Position numbers and translations under genes: made by a program | Part shown: positions 46,785 through 59,988 of the stretch, in pieces | Numbering within the stretch: the stretch's first letter is position 1 | How the letters are laid out: the number at the start of each line of letters is the position of its first letter | Notes under the pieces: model-generated | Told to the model about the DNA's origin: nothing | The model's database searches: none | The model's input: only the letters and a program-made list of their open reading frames with translations | DNA from: DATBQN01 sp963755825 | GTDB lineage: Bacteria > Acidobacteriota > Thermoanaerobaculia > Multivoradales > UBA5704 | Direction of reading: 5' to 3' | DNA: 64,000 nt | NCBI GenBank assembly: GCA_963755825.1 | Contig: CAVWLA010000001.1 | Coordinates: 744,001-808,000 of the forward strand

Positions 46785-48122
46785 ATGTCGAACGTCGGCG
46801 ACAACAGAAACACTCGCCGTGATTTCCTCAAGCTGGCGGCCGCCACGGCCGCCGTCGGCCCCTTCTTTCTCTTTCCCGGTCGCGCGAGCGCGCAGCCGAA
46901 AACGCTCAAGATCGCCAAGTGGGCGCACTTCGTGCCCGACTACGATGCCTGGTTCGACGACGCCGTCGCCAAGCCGTGGGGAGAGAGGCACGACACCAAG
47001 GTGATCGTCGACCACATCCCTGTCGAGGAGGTGGGCGCACGCGCGGCGGCCGAGGCGGCGGCGGGCCGCGGCCACGACCTCTTCATGTTCCCGTGGCCGC
47101 CCGCCGAGTACCAGCGGCAGGTGATCGATCACGCCGAGATCTACCAGCAGGTGGGTTTCCGGCACGGCAACGTCGACCGCCTCGGCCACCGCTCGACGTA
47201 CGATCCCAAGACCAAGAAGTACTTCGCCCTCGCCGACTCCTGGATGCCGGCGCCGTTCCACTACTTCGAGGACGAGTGGAGCCAGGTCAACATGCCGCTC
47301 GGCCCGGTCCACTACGGCAGCCTGCGGAGCGGCGGCCAGCGGCTGCGCGCCAAGCTGGGCATCCCCAGCGGTCTCGCCATGACGCCGACGCTCGAGGGCA
47401 ATATCACCCTCCACATCCTGCTGCAGGGCTTCAGCGCCAGCCTCCTCGACGCCAACGGCGACGTCGCCATCCACCGCGGCAGCCGCGCCGTCGAAGCGCT
47501 CCGCTACGCCAAGGCGCTGGCGGCGGAGACCGGAGCGCCGGATCAGCTCGGCTGGGGTGCCGAGGGCAGCGTGCGGGCGATGGTGGCGCGGAAGACCTCC
47601 TGCAGCATCCATGCGATCTCCCTCCTGCGCGCGGCGGAGAAGGAGAACCCCGAGGCGGCGAAGAAGCTCCGCCTGAGCCCGCCGCTCCTCGGCCACGGCG
47701 GGATCACGGCGGTCCCCCACGTCACCAGCTGCTCGGCGGTGTGGAAGTTCGCCGAGAACGGCGAGGGCGCCAAGCAGTTCCTCTCCGATTTCATCGACAA
47801 CTCGAAGGGCGTCTACGAGAAGAGCCTGGGCTGCAACTTCCCGATCTTCCAGAAGACGGTGCCCGATCTCGTCGTGCGGCTGGAGAACGACCCGCAGGGC
47901 GATCCGCCCTACAAGTACAAGGAGCTCAAGGACGCCCTCCACTGGACGGCGAACCTCGGCTACCCCGGCTTCGCCAACCCGGTGGCGATGGAGGCCTTCA
48001 ATACCTTTGTCGTCCCCCGCATGTTCGCGAGCGTGGTCAAGGGCACGGCGACGCCGGAGGAGGCCGTGCACAGCGCCGCGGCGGAAGTGGCGCGGATCGC
48101 AGACAGGTGGAAACAGGCTTGA
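46785..48122 (+). CDS. Tat-exported extracellular solute-binding protein (family 1)
   Basis: 445 residues; ATG behind GGAGGAAG. The frame is open upstream through the preceding gene, but the Tat signal (TRRDFLKLAAATAAVGPFF ... ASA) fixes the start. The mature part reads like an ABC-type family 1 binding protein (KTLKIAKWAHFVPDYDAWF; GHDLFMFPWPPAEY; NGEGAKQFLSDFI). No permease or ATPase gene is nearby, and the ligand cannot be told. Use of Tat rather than Sec, three mature Cys and the redox neighbours are unusual for a sugar-type binding protein. It could be an orphan receptor. Confidence 0.92.
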   Translation: MSNVGDNRNTRRDFLKLAAATAAVGPFFLFPGRASAQPKTLKIAKWAHFVPDYDAWFDDAVAKPWGERHDTKVIVDHIPVEEVGARAAAEAAAGRGHDLFMFPWPPAEYQRQVIDHAEIYQQVGFRHGNVDRLGHRSTYDPKTKKYFALADSWMPAPFHYFEDEWSQVNMPLGPVHYGSLRSGGQRLRAKLGIPSGLAMTPTLEGNITLHILLQGFSASLLDANGDVAIHRGSRAVEALRYAKALAAETGAPDQLGWGAEGSVRAMVARKTSCSIHAISLLRAAEKENPEAAKKLRLSPPLLGHGGITAVPHVTSCSAVWKFAENGEGAKQFLSDFIDNSKGVYEKSLGCNFPIFQKTVPDLVVRLENDPQGDPPYKYKELKDALHWTANLGYPGFANPVAMEAFNTFVVPRMFASVVKGTATPEEAVHSAAAEVARIADRWKQA

Positions 48123-48183
48123 GACATCGAGCGGCTCGCATCGATCGCGAGCTCGCAAGGAGATCGACCATGGAGATCCCGTC

Positions 48184-48753
48184 ATGCGCCGCCTGAGGCT
48201 GATCGCCCTCGGCGCGCTGCTGTCCCTCCCGGCGTCGGTGCTCAGCGCCTCGGCGCCGGTGCCCCGCAAGTCGCCCGAGCTCACCGTCCACGATCCCGAG
48301 GGCAAGCTGGTCCAGCTGTCGAGCTTTCGCGGCGAGGTGGTGGTGGTCGAGTTCTGGCTGAGCAGCTGCCAGCACTGCTGGCGCCTGGCGCAGACCATCA
48401 CCAAGCTGCACCAGGAGCTGGCGCCGCGCGGCCTGCAGGCGATCGGCGTCGCCTTCGACAGCAACATGAGCGAGCAGGCGGCGGCCGACCTGGCGAAGAA
48501 CGCGCGCGTCAGCTATCCGGTGGGGTTCACCACCGCGGACCAAGTGGACAGCTACCTCGGCCGCGAGCCCAACGAGAGGTTCCGTATCCCCCAGATCGTG
48601 GTGATCGACCGCGCCGGCATGATCCGCGCCCAGAGCCGGCCGATCGGCGAGACCAATCTGGAGGACGAGACCTATCTGCGGGCGCTGCTCGACACGCTGC
48701 TCAAGGAGAGCGCGCCGGTAGCTGCGAAGCCTGCCGCGCCGCCGCCGCGGTAG
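48184..48753 (+). CDS. TlpA/ResA-like periplasmic thioredoxin
   Basis: 189 residues. ATG 8 bases after a GGAG; the frame is open further upstream, but that text is not protein-like. Sec signal (RLRLIALGALLSLPASVLSAS) without a lipobox. AhpC/TSA-TlpA fold with VVVVEFWLSSCQHCWRL, giving a CQHC active site, and the cis-Pro region RIPQIVVIDRAG. Such proteins reduce disulfides in cytochrome c or copper-centre assembly, which suits its place after an SCO chaperone and copper oxidase. The gap of 28 bases to the convergent guaB has only a short GC hairpin. Confidence 0.93.
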   Translation: MRRLRLIALGALLSLPASVLSASAPVPRKSPELTVHDPEGKLVQLSSFRGEVVVVEFWLSSCQHCWRLAQTITKLHQELAPRGLQAIGVAFDSNMSEQAAADLAKNARVSYPVGFTTADQVDSYLGREPNERFRIPQIVVIDRAGMIRAQSRPIGETNLEDETYLRALLDTLLKESAPVAAKPAAPPPR

Positions 48754-48781
48754 GTCCCGCGCGCCGCGCGAGCGGGGGAGT

Positions 48782-50251
<1,470 letters not shown>

Positions 50252-50349
50252 AGCTCCTGCGGGGGGGATGGAGACGCCGTCAACGGCGCCCCCAGGTTGG
50301 GAGAAAAGAATAGCACGCCGCGCCCGCGGCGCCGGCCGTCGCGAGGGCT

Positions 50350-51702
50350 CTAACCGGGCAGCAGGAAGCCGAGATCGGGATGGTTGAAGCGGCCGAGGTT
50401 GGGGAAGACGGTGGCGAGATCGGAGCTCCCCACGCCGAGCCAGCGGGCGAGCGTCGCCGAGTACTCGTCGACCGCGGTGGTGGGGATCCACCGCCCCTGT
50501 CCGGAGTCGTCGGGACCGTCCTCGACGAGCGTCGGCACGTGGCCGTAGATGTCGCCGCCGCGCACGGCGCCGCCCATGATGATCTGGTGGCCGCCCCAGC
50601 CGTGGTCCGAGCCGCTGCCGTTGCTGGGGTAAGTGCGGCTGAAGTCGGAGGCGGTGAAGGTGGTCACGTCGGCGGCGACGCCGAGCTCGACGGTCGCCTT
50701 GTAGAAGGCGCTCAAGCTGTCGTTGAGGTCGCCGAAGAGGCCGGCCTGGGCGACGATCTGGTCGCCGTGGGTATCGTAGCCGTCGGCGGCGCAGAAGAAG
50801 ACCTGGCGGGAGAGGCCGAGCGCGGCGCGGATCGAGATCAGCCGCGCCACCATCTGGAGCTGGCCGCCGAGGTCGCTGTCGGGGAAGGCGGTGGCGAGCG
50901 GCGCCGCGCCGTCGAGCGCCGCCTGCAGGAGCTGGTTGTTGTCGAGCGCGCGCTGGGTGACGTCGCGGGCGGCGCCGACGAGGACGCTGCCGGTGGTGAG
51001 CGAGAGCAGCTTGCGGATGGCGAGCGAGACCGGGTCGGCGTCGGGCGACGGATCGTAGTCGTCGAGACCGATCGAGCCGTTGGGCGAGATCTGGTACTGG
51101 GTCACGAAGTCGCCGACCTGGAAGGTGTTGGTGCCGGCAACCGACATCGACATCGACACCTGGGCGTTGGCGGAGAGCGAGCGCAGGAGATCGGCGGTGC
51201 GGCCGCCCCAGCCGGTGCGCGGCGGCTGGTCCGGGATGCTGGTCTGCCAGTGGGTCTGCTGGTCGCTGTGCGAGAAGAGCTGCGGCGGCGCCGCGACGCT
51301 GCCGTTCAAGAACTGGTCGCGGGTGAGCGGCGCGAGGAGCGGCCCGACGTTGCCGAGGATCGCCATCTTCTGCTGCGCGAAGAGCTGGCGCAGGTCGGGG
51401 AGGCTGGGATGGAGCGCCCAGCTCCGCCCGTCGCCCGTCGCCGGCGCGATCGGCAGCAGCGCGCTCTGCGGCAGCGCCAGGACGCCGCGCCCGGCGACGT
51501 AGCCCGCGTAGTCGCTGCCGGCGCTGGGGATCAGCAGGTTGTTGCTGTCGTTGCCGCCGTAGAGGAAGAGGCAGACGAGCGCCTTGTAGTCGGCGGCGCC
51601 GGACGCCGCGGCGATGCTCCCGAGGTCGAAGAGAGTGTGGAAGAGCGAGGTCGCGCCGACCGCGGCGCAGCCGCGGAGGAATTGACGGCGGGTCGGTGGC
51701 AT
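50350..51702 (-). CDS. DUF1501 Tat-exported protein
   Basis: 450 residues; ATG behind GAGGAG. Twin-arginine signal (TRRQFLRGCAAVGATSLF). Typical DUF1501 text: LVCLFLYGGNDSNNLLIP, FSHSDQQTHWQT, GYDTHGDQ, FTASDFSRTY, SDHGWGGHQIIMGG and IYGHVPTL. The family has an alkaline-phosphatase/sulfatase-like fold, but its role is not established. The gene lies 17 bases after the DUF1800 gene, the usual pairing, so the two products probably act together outside the cytoplasm. Confidence 0.95.
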   Translation of the reverse strand: MPPTRRQFLRGCAAVGATSLFHTLFDLGSIAAASGAADYKALVCLFLYGGNDSNNLLIPSAGSDYAGYVAGRGVLALPQSALLPIAPATGDGRSWALHPSLPDLRQLFAQQKMAILGNVGPLLAPLTRDQFLNGSVAAPPQLFSHSDQQTHWQTSIPDQPPRTGWGGRTADLLRSLSANAQVSMSMSVAGTNTFQVGDFVTQYQISPNGSIGLDDYDPSPDADPVSLAIRKLLSLTTGSVLVGAARDVTQRALDNNQLLQAALDGAAPLATAFPDSDLGGQLQMVARLISIRAALGLSRQVFFCAADGYDTHGDQIVAQAGLFGDLNDSLSAFYKATVELGVAADVTTFTASDFSRTYPSNGSGSDHGWGGHQIIMGGAVRGGDIYGHVPTLVEDGPDDSGQGRWIPTTAVDEYSATLARWLGVGSSDLATVFPNLGRFNHPDLGFLLPG

Positions 51703-51719
51703 CTCGGGGCTCCTCGTGC

Positions 51720-54443
51720 TCAGCGCTGGATCATGTACTCGGGCGAGGTGACGATGAGCCGCACGGCGGCGGTCGCGCGGTCGTTGGGGTCGGCGAGGGC
51801 GGGGTCGGAGAGCGCCTGGATGAGCACCGTCCGCATCTCCGGCGACATGCTGTTCGCCATCAACAGCAGGTTGAGCGAGTCGACGAGCTGCGCCGGGTCG
51901 GTGATCGCGGCCTGGCTCGAGAGGTCGACGGTGAGGAGGTCGACATCGCCGTCGCCGTCGGTGAAGCCGCCGTAGAGGAAGTCGGTGAAGAAGTTGGCGC
52001 CGCCGATCGCCGTCGTCTCGGTGAGGATCTGGAACTCCGGCGAGACGAGGCCGGAGCCGGCGACGGCGCCGGGGAGCGAGTAGTCGGGCTTGAAGAAGTT
52101 GAAGACGGTCGGCGAGCGCAGCGGGTTCTGCCCCAGGCCGTAGGTCGGGTCCTCGACGTACCAGACGCGGAACTTGCCGCTCGGCGCCGTGGCGTGGAAG
52201 GTCCGCAGCAGGGCGCCCAGGCGGACGATCGGCTCGCGCAGGTGGCCGTAGCCCTGGTCGCCGGTCACCGCCTCGGCGCGCGCCTCGTAGTCGAGCAGGA
52301 TGGCGCGGACGACCGCCTGCAGGTTGCCGCGCACGCCGTGGCCGTCATTGGCGAACACCTGGGCGACGCGGTAGACGTAGGCCGGGCTCGGGTTGCTGGT
52401 CACCAGCCGCTGGATGAGCAGCCGGGAGATGAAGGGGCCGACGTTCGGGTGGTTGAAGATGTCGTCGAGGGCGGTCTTCAGGTCCTGTTGAGCCGTCTGA
52501 TTCGGCGCCGTCACCGCGCCGTCGAGGAGGGTCTTCGCGGCCGTCGAGTGGTGGCTGGGCCATGCCGCCATCGGCAGCAGGTCGTTCTCGTTGGCGTAGT
52601 AGAAGAGGTCCGGATCGGTGGTGTCGCTGCCGCCGAAGCTCCAGCCGGTGAAGACCCGCGCCAGGCCCATCACCGCCGACTGGTCGTAGGTCGGTATCGG
52701 CAGGCCGTTGGCGTCGAGCTGGAGCGTGCCGTCGGGGAAGGTCTTCAGGAGGCCGATCGAGAACAGCTGGAGGATCTCGCGCGCGTAGTTCTCGTTCGGG
52801 TTCTGCCCCGTCGACGGATCTTCCTTGTCGTTGCCCAGCATGTTCAGGTAGAGGCCCATCGCCGGGCTGAGCGTGACGTCGTCGAGGAGCTGGCGGTAGT
52901 TGCCGAAGGCGTCCTTCTCGAGGAGGTCCATGTAGCTGGCGAGAGCGTAGGGCGAGTTGCCGAGCGCCGAGCTCTGGTCGGAGATGACGAAGATCTCCGA
53001 CAGCGCGAGGGCCACCCGCTGGCGCAGCGCATCGGGGCCGGTCGCCGCCTGCTGCCAGAACGACTCCATCATCTGGTTCGAGGAGAGCTCCTCGCCGGCC
53101 CCAGCGGCGGCGTCGAGATAGGCGACGTGCGCGGTGAGCGGCTGCTGGAACTGCTGGGTCAGCCAGGCGTCGAAGCTCGAGCTCTGCAGCGCCGCGATCT
53201 CCGCCGCCGCCGGTCCGTAGGTGGCCTGCTGGAGGAAGCGCGCCGCGTCGCGGGCGGTGGGCGGTCCGCCGGGGAGGGTCGGCGGCGCCGGCGGCGGCGT
53301 GAAGGTCATCGAGCCGCTGGCGAGATGGAACTGGCCGCGGATCTCGCCCGCCGGATAGCGCGAGGTGTGGATGTTGAGATAGGTGCGGCCGGTGAGGATG
53401 GCGGTGATGATCTGGTCGACCGAGTTGGTGCCCACCGGCGCGAAAACCCACAGATACGAGCCGTCGTCGCGCGGCGTCGCGGAGTCGATGTCGAAGAGGA
53501 TGCCGCCGCTGGCGCCGGGGTCGGCGGGGCCGTGGATGTGCTCGCCGTTGACCGGCGTAGTGAGGTTCGAGTAGCTCCGGCGGAGGACCGCCGAGGTGCC
53601 GTCTCCGGCGACCACCAGCGTCGCCGTGCCGGAGCCGCCGGAGAGCGCGGCGCCCTGCGGCGTCAGGTTGGCGATGAGGAGGACCGGCTGGGTGCCGATG
53701 CGGAAGAGGCCGGTCGAGACGGCGCTGTCGGCGAGGCCGGGGGCGACTGCGATCGCCTTGAGCGCCGCGGTACTGTGGAGCGCGATGGCGCCGCTGTAGA
53801 GCGTGCCGGTCGAGCTGGTCGGATCGGAGCTGTCCGTCGTGTAGCGGATCTGCGCCCCCGGCGTGCTGGTTGCGAGAGCCACCATCTGCGTCGCCGCGTA
53901 GGCGCCCGGGCCGGGGGTGAAGGCGGGCGGCGCCACCATCGTCTGATCGATCGCCGGATCGGCGAAGTAGCCGACGACGTCGAGGATGAGGTGGACGCCG
54001 CCCAGCGCCTGGCCCGCCGAGACGCCGATGGCGCCGCCGGCGCCGACGATGAGGATGGCGTTGTTGGCGCGCGTCTGGAACGCCGCGTAGTTGATCGTCG
54101 AGACCAGCGGCTTGATGGCGCTGGCGGGGAAGAAGGTGAGATGCCCGGCGGCAGAGGCGCCGACCACCGTCACGTTGACGGCGACCGCCGCGGCGCCGGT
54201 CGAGACGCCGCAGCGCCCGGCGAGGCTGAACACCCGCGTCACGCCGGCGGCGAGCGGCGGTCCGCCGAAGATGCCGGCGGGCAGGCGCGTGTCGACCGCG
54301 CGGCAGGGAGTGACGGTGAAGAAGCTCCCCTGCGCCGCCGCCGGGCTGGCGTTCGCCGCGGCGAGGGCGAGGAGCAGAGAGATGCCGACCCGGCCGGCCC
54401 AGACCCGCCATGCCGGCCGGTCGGGCGCTGTGTGCTCGAACAC
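51720..54443 (-). CDS. DUF1800 exported protein with CHRD and chitobiase-like N-terminal domains
   Basis: About 907 residues from a GTG 8 bases after GGGGAGG; a TTG 17 codons upstream is the alternative. After a signal sequence (VGISLLLALAAANASPAAAQ) comes a beta-rich domain starting TVTPCRAVDTR and ending LDVVGYF, then a chitobiase/FN3-like stretch (IRYTTDSSDPTSSTGTLYSG), then a CHRD domain (GEHIHGPADPG ... YPAGEIRGQFH), then DUF1800 from about residue 410 (DAARFLQQATYGP ... NENYAREILQLFSIG ... RVFTGWSFGG ... FNHPNVGPFISRLLIQRLV ... SPTVFNFFKPDY). It heads an operon with DUF1501. The function is unknown; the added beta domains suggest cell-surface or matrix attachment. Confidence 0.94.
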   Translation of the reverse strand: MFEHTAPDRPAWRVWAGRVGISLLLALAAANASPAAAQGSFFTVTPCRAVDTRLPAGIFGGPPLAAGVTRVFSLAGRCGVSTGAAAVAVNVTVVGASAAGHLTFFPASAIKPLVSTINYAAFQTRANNAILIVGAGGAIGVSAGQALGGVHLILDVVGYFADPAIDQTMVAPPAFTPGPGAYAATQMVALATSTPGAQIRYTTDSSDPTSSTGTLYSGAIALHSTAALKAIAVAPGLADSAVSTGLFRIGTQPVLLIANLTPQGAALSGGSGTATLVVAGDGTSAVLRRSYSNLTTPVNGEHIHGPADPGASGGILFDIDSATPRDDGSYLWVFAPVGTNSVDQIITAILTGRTYLNIHTSRYPAGEIRGQFHLASGSMTFTPPPAPPTLPGGPPTARDAARFLQQATYGPAAAEIAALQSSSFDAWLTQQFQQPLTAHVAYLDAAAGAGEELSSNQMMESFWQQAATGPDALRQRVALALSEIFVISDQSSALGNSPYALASYMDLLEKDAFGNYRQLLDDVTLSPAMGLYLNMLGNDKEDPSTGQNPNENYAREILQLFSIGLLKTFPDGTLQLDANGLPIPTYDQSAVMGLARVFTGWSFGGSDTTDPDLFYYANENDLLPMAAWPSHHSTAAKTLLDGAVTAPNQTAQQDLKTALDDIFNHPNVGPFISRLLIQRLVTSNPSPAYVYRVAQVFANDGHGVRGNLQAVVRAILLDYEARAEAVTGDQGYGHLREPIVRLGALLRTFHATAPSGKFRVWYVEDPTYGLGQNPLRSPTVFNFFKPDYSLPGAVAGSGLVSPEFQILTETTAIGGANFFTDFLYGGFTDGDGDVDLLTVDLSSQAAITDPAQLVDSLNLLLMANSMSPEMRTVLIQALSDPALADPNDRATAAVRLIVTSPEYMIQR

Positions 54444-54570
54444 GCTCCGCACCTCCCCAAGATGTCGTCGAAACGAACGGCTGGAGCGTATCAAATCTTA
54501 TCGATGAACATCAATGGATCGGCCGGCAGTGCCGGCGCCTGCGGAGAGAGGCAGCGAGAGGCGCCTTCAG

Positions 54571-55701
54571 CTACTGCAGCCCGAGGGTCAGCAGGGGCTC
54601 TTTGACGTCGCGGCCGCCGGCCTTGAGGGCGAAGAGATAGGAGAGGAGGCTGAAGGTGGTCTTCGAGTTGAGATCGGAATCGGCAACGTAGAACCAGGCG
54701 CCGCGGTAGCGGACGCGCACGGCGGCGTCGGCCGGCGCCTCGGCGGCGGTGCGGACGCGGAGGAGGCTCCCCGTCGCCGCCACCCAGTCGAAGCGCTCGC
54801 CGGCGGCGCCGCGGGTGACGGTGACGCGGCCGGCGACCTCGTCCGCCGCCGGAACTTCTACCGCCTGTGAAAGGAAGAAGAGCACCGAGAGGACCGAGCG
54901 GCCGGTGAGCGAGATCTCGTCCGGCTTGCGCTGAGCGCGGGCGCCGACGATGCGGAAGGTCTCGACGTCGGGCGGCAGGCCGAGCAGGCGCCGCACCTCG
55001 CGGATCTCCTCGCCGTGCGGCCCTGCCCCGGGCGGGCCGCCGGAGCCGGCGCTCGCATCCGAAACGGCGTCCGCTTTGCCGATCTGGAGGAGGACGCCCT
55101 TGCCGTCCTCTCCCGGCTCGGCCTCGACCAGCCCGGCGATCTGCAGCTGGCGCATGAGGTGGGCGAGACGCTGGAAGTCGGCGTAATCCGGCGCGCGATC
55201 GGGCGTCGGCCCCGCCGCCGACGGGGCGTTGCGCAGGCCGTTGATGCGCTGGACGCAGCAGAGGAGCAGCCGCTCGACGCTCCATCCCGACTGCGACAGC
55301 AGCACCAGGTTGGTGGAGGAGAGCGGCGACAGCAGGCGGACGGTGAAGTCCTCGCCCTGGAGCGGCGAGTAGGTGACGGTCGGCTCCTCCGCGTAGCCGA
55401 GGCTGCCGCCGAGGGTGAGCGATCCCGGTACCGCGCGCTCCGTTCCCACGTTGCCGCCCGCCGTGGCGCCGGCGCTCGCCGAGAAGTGGGTGACGACCGA
55501 GCCGATCTCCAGGAACAGCGGGTTGTCGCGGTAGCGCAGGCGGACGAGGTTCAAGAGGAGCTGCTCATCCGCCGAGCGGACGATCGCCTCGCCATAGTCC
55601 GCCCGCGCCGCCGGCACCAGGCGCGGCCCCACCTGCAGCGAGCAGCCGGCGAGGACGCTCATGCTGAATGCGAGCGCTGTGATGGCGAGGCGTGAACGCA
55701 T
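54571..55701 (-). CDS. Lipoprotein of unknown function
   Basis: 376 residues from an ATG at 55701, chosen because it gives a lipoprotein signal (RSRLAITALAFSMSVLAGCS, lipobox LAGC); no clear ribosome site is visible. The text includes DEQLLLNLVRLRYRDNPLFLEIGSVVTHFSAS, GWSVERLLLCCVQRINGL and a C-terminal RVRYRGAWFYVADSDLNSKTTFSLLSYLFAL. Similar lipoproteins of unknown role occur in several Gram-negative phyla; I do not know a function. It may be co-transcribed with secA, although a hairpin lies between them. Confidence 0.88.
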   Translation of the reverse strand: MRSRLAITALAFSMSVLAGCSLQVGPRLVPAARADYGEAIVRSADEQLLLNLVRLRYRDNPLFLEIGSVVTHFSASAGATAGGNVGTERAVPGSLTLGGSLGYAEEPTVTYSPLQGEDFTVRLLSPLSSTNLVLLSQSGWSVERLLLCCVQRINGLRNAPSAAGPTPDRAPDYADFQRLAHLMRQLQIAGLVEAEPGEDGKGVLLQIGKADAVSDASAGSGGPPGAGPHGEEIREVRRLLGLPPDVETFRIVGARAQRKPDEISLTGRSVLSVLFFLSQAVEVPAADEVAGRVTVTRGAAGERFDWVAATGSLLRVRTAAEAPADAAVRVRYRGAWFYVADSDLNSKTTFSLLSYLFALKAGGRDVKEPLLTLGLQ

Positions 55702-55740
55702 AGGAGGAAGCGCCGAGGCGGGCGGAGTGTAGCGCACGAA

Positions 55741-55771
55741 AGGACGCTGGGCCAACGGCTCAGCGCGTCCT
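55741..55771 (-). terminator. Hairpin downstream of secA
   Basis: On the minus strand AGGACGC and GCGTCCT close a stem with a further GGCC/GGCTC inner part, followed by TTTCGTG. It sits 45 bases past the secA stop. The T-run is short, so termination is only likely, not certain. Confidence 0.45.
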
Positions 55772-55815
55772 CGTTGCCATTCTGAGCGAAACGAAGGATC
55801 CGGGGGGCGGCGAGA

Positions 55816-58521
<2,706 letters not shown>

Positions 58522-58732
58522 CTGGATTCTTTCGGGGATTCGTTCGCCGCTCTCGCGGGGAGTGCCCAGGGAGATCGCGCGGAGGAGCTCACCGCGGCGG
58601 CTGACGATGGATTCAAAGGTGCGGAGCGCGGCGGACCGCTCCCCGCAAAGCTCTCACAACGGCCAGTTTAGCAGAAAGATTCCCCGCCGCCGGGCGGCCG
58701 GAGGGGGTGCCGCGAAAGGCCTCGGCGAGGGG

Positions 58733-59608
58733 CTAGAACAGCCCCGCCGCGTCGTCGAGGATGTAGCCGAGCGGGTTGACCGCCGCACCGTCCAGGCGGA
58801 CCTCGTAGTGCAGGTGGTAGCCGGTCGAGCGGCCGGTGTTGCCGACCAGCCCGACGACGTCGCCGCGCCGGACGCGCTGACCCGGCCGCACGTCGACGCG
58901 CGACATGTGGCCGTAGCGGGTCGACAGCCCATAGCCGTGGGACAGGTAGACCGCGAGGCCGAGGCCGGTGCACTCGCCGGCGCGGACGACGATGCCGTCG
59001 GCGCTGGCGTGGACCGGCTGGCCGGGGGAGGCGGCGATGTCGACGCCCTGGTGGACGCCGGGGCCGTGGGTCATCGGGTCGCTGCGGTAGCCGAAGCCGC
59101 TGGTGAGGATCCCCTTGACCGGCGCGATCGCCGGCGTCGAGGAGATCCAGCGCACGCGCTCGCCGAGCTTCGACTCGACGGCGTCGAGGCGGCCGGCGAG
59201 CTGGCCGCTGCGCTGGCCGATCGACGCCACCTCGGCGGCGCCGGCGTCGCTGAGCGGCATGCCGCCGCCGACTCCGGCCTCGCTCGCCTCGCCCAGGTTC
59301 TCGATCCCGGCGACGATGGCGAGGCGGCGGGTGCGGTCTTCGTAGCCGGAGAGGCGCTCCTGGATCTGCCGCAGGCTCCCTTCGAAGGACAGGTTCGCCT
59401 GGCGCAGGCGCTCGTTCTCGCCCTTCAGCCGAGCGATCTCGGCCGGGTTGATGTCGGCGCGGAAATGAAGGCTGGTGACGAGGACGGCGGCGGCGGTGAC
59501 GGCGAGGAAAGTGAAGAGAGCGAGCCCGATCTGCAGGTTCGTCACCCGCCACTTGCGCAGCTTGGCGCGGGCGTGGGGGACGAAGATGACGGTGTGGTGT
59601 CGGGCCAT
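58733..59608 (-). CDS. M23-family (LytM) peptidoglycan endopeptidase with membrane anchor and coiled coil
   Basis: 291 residues from an ATG behind ACAGGAAGAC; the frame upstream lacks protein character. A short cytoplasmic segment (HARAKLRKWRV) is followed by one transmembrane helix (IGLALFTFLAVTAAAVLVT), a coiled coil (AEIARLKGENERLRQANLSFEGSLRQIQERL) and a C-terminal peptidase_M23 domain with the zinc ligands in HQGVDIAAS and HLHYEV. It cleaves peptide cross-links or regulates amidases during wall growth or division. Complete active-site motifs suggest an active enzyme. Confidence 0.95.
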   Translation of the reverse strand: MARHHTVIFVPHARAKLRKWRVTNLQIGLALFTFLAVTAAAVLVTSLHFRADINPAEIARLKGENERLRQANLSFEGSLRQIQERLSGYEDRTRRLAIVAGIENLGEASEAGVGGGMPLSDAGAAEVASIGQRSGQLAGRLDAVESKLGERVRWISSTPAIAPVKGILTSGFGYRSDPMTHGPGVHQGVDIAASPGQPVHASADGIVVRAGECTGLGLAVYLSHGYGLSTRYGHMSRVDVRPGQRVRRGDVVGLVGNTGRSTGYHLHYEVRLDGAAVNPLGYILDDAAGLF

Positions 59609-59988
59609 GTCTTCCTGTGCGGCTGGCCGGCGGCGCCATGCTTGCGACGGAGCCGGCGATCTCAATCGCTCAACCTGCGCGCTCACGGTGGAGCGCCGGT
59701 TTCCGCGCGACGAAAGGAGCGACGAACGAAGCGAGAAGTCGGATTCTAGTGACCGATCGACCCCTGTCAAGGGGAAATCGCCACTTTGTCAGATCTACTC
59801 GAAACTTCGTCCGCGGCCACCGCTTTTTATGTTGAAGGGCCATGAAGATGGAGAAAATCGCATGCCGAATCAGGATGGTTGCAAATAGCGAAAGCATGCC
59901 GCGGCGCCCGCACCGCGCCGCGATCCGACATGGCATGATCGACCGTACACACCGCACGGAACCGAGAGCAGAGGACAGGAGGCGGGCG
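59609..59988. promoter_or_regulatory. 380-base divergent intergenic region
   Basis: It separates the minus-strand M23 gene from the plus-strand glycosidase gene, so both promoters must lie here. There is a small perfect hairpin CCCCT-GTCA-AGGGG at 59761-59774 and an AT-richer stretch at 59820-59890 (CTTTTTATGTTGAAGG). No convincing -35/-10 pair was found. The glycosidase ribosome site AGGAGG is at 59977-59982. Confidence 0.4.

Noticed and set aside
45452..46918. Minus-strand frames opposite the copper/redox genes (also 46680-48467, 44291-45445)
   Set aside because: The plus-strand genes have signal peptides, ribosome sites and family motifs; the minus frames have none.
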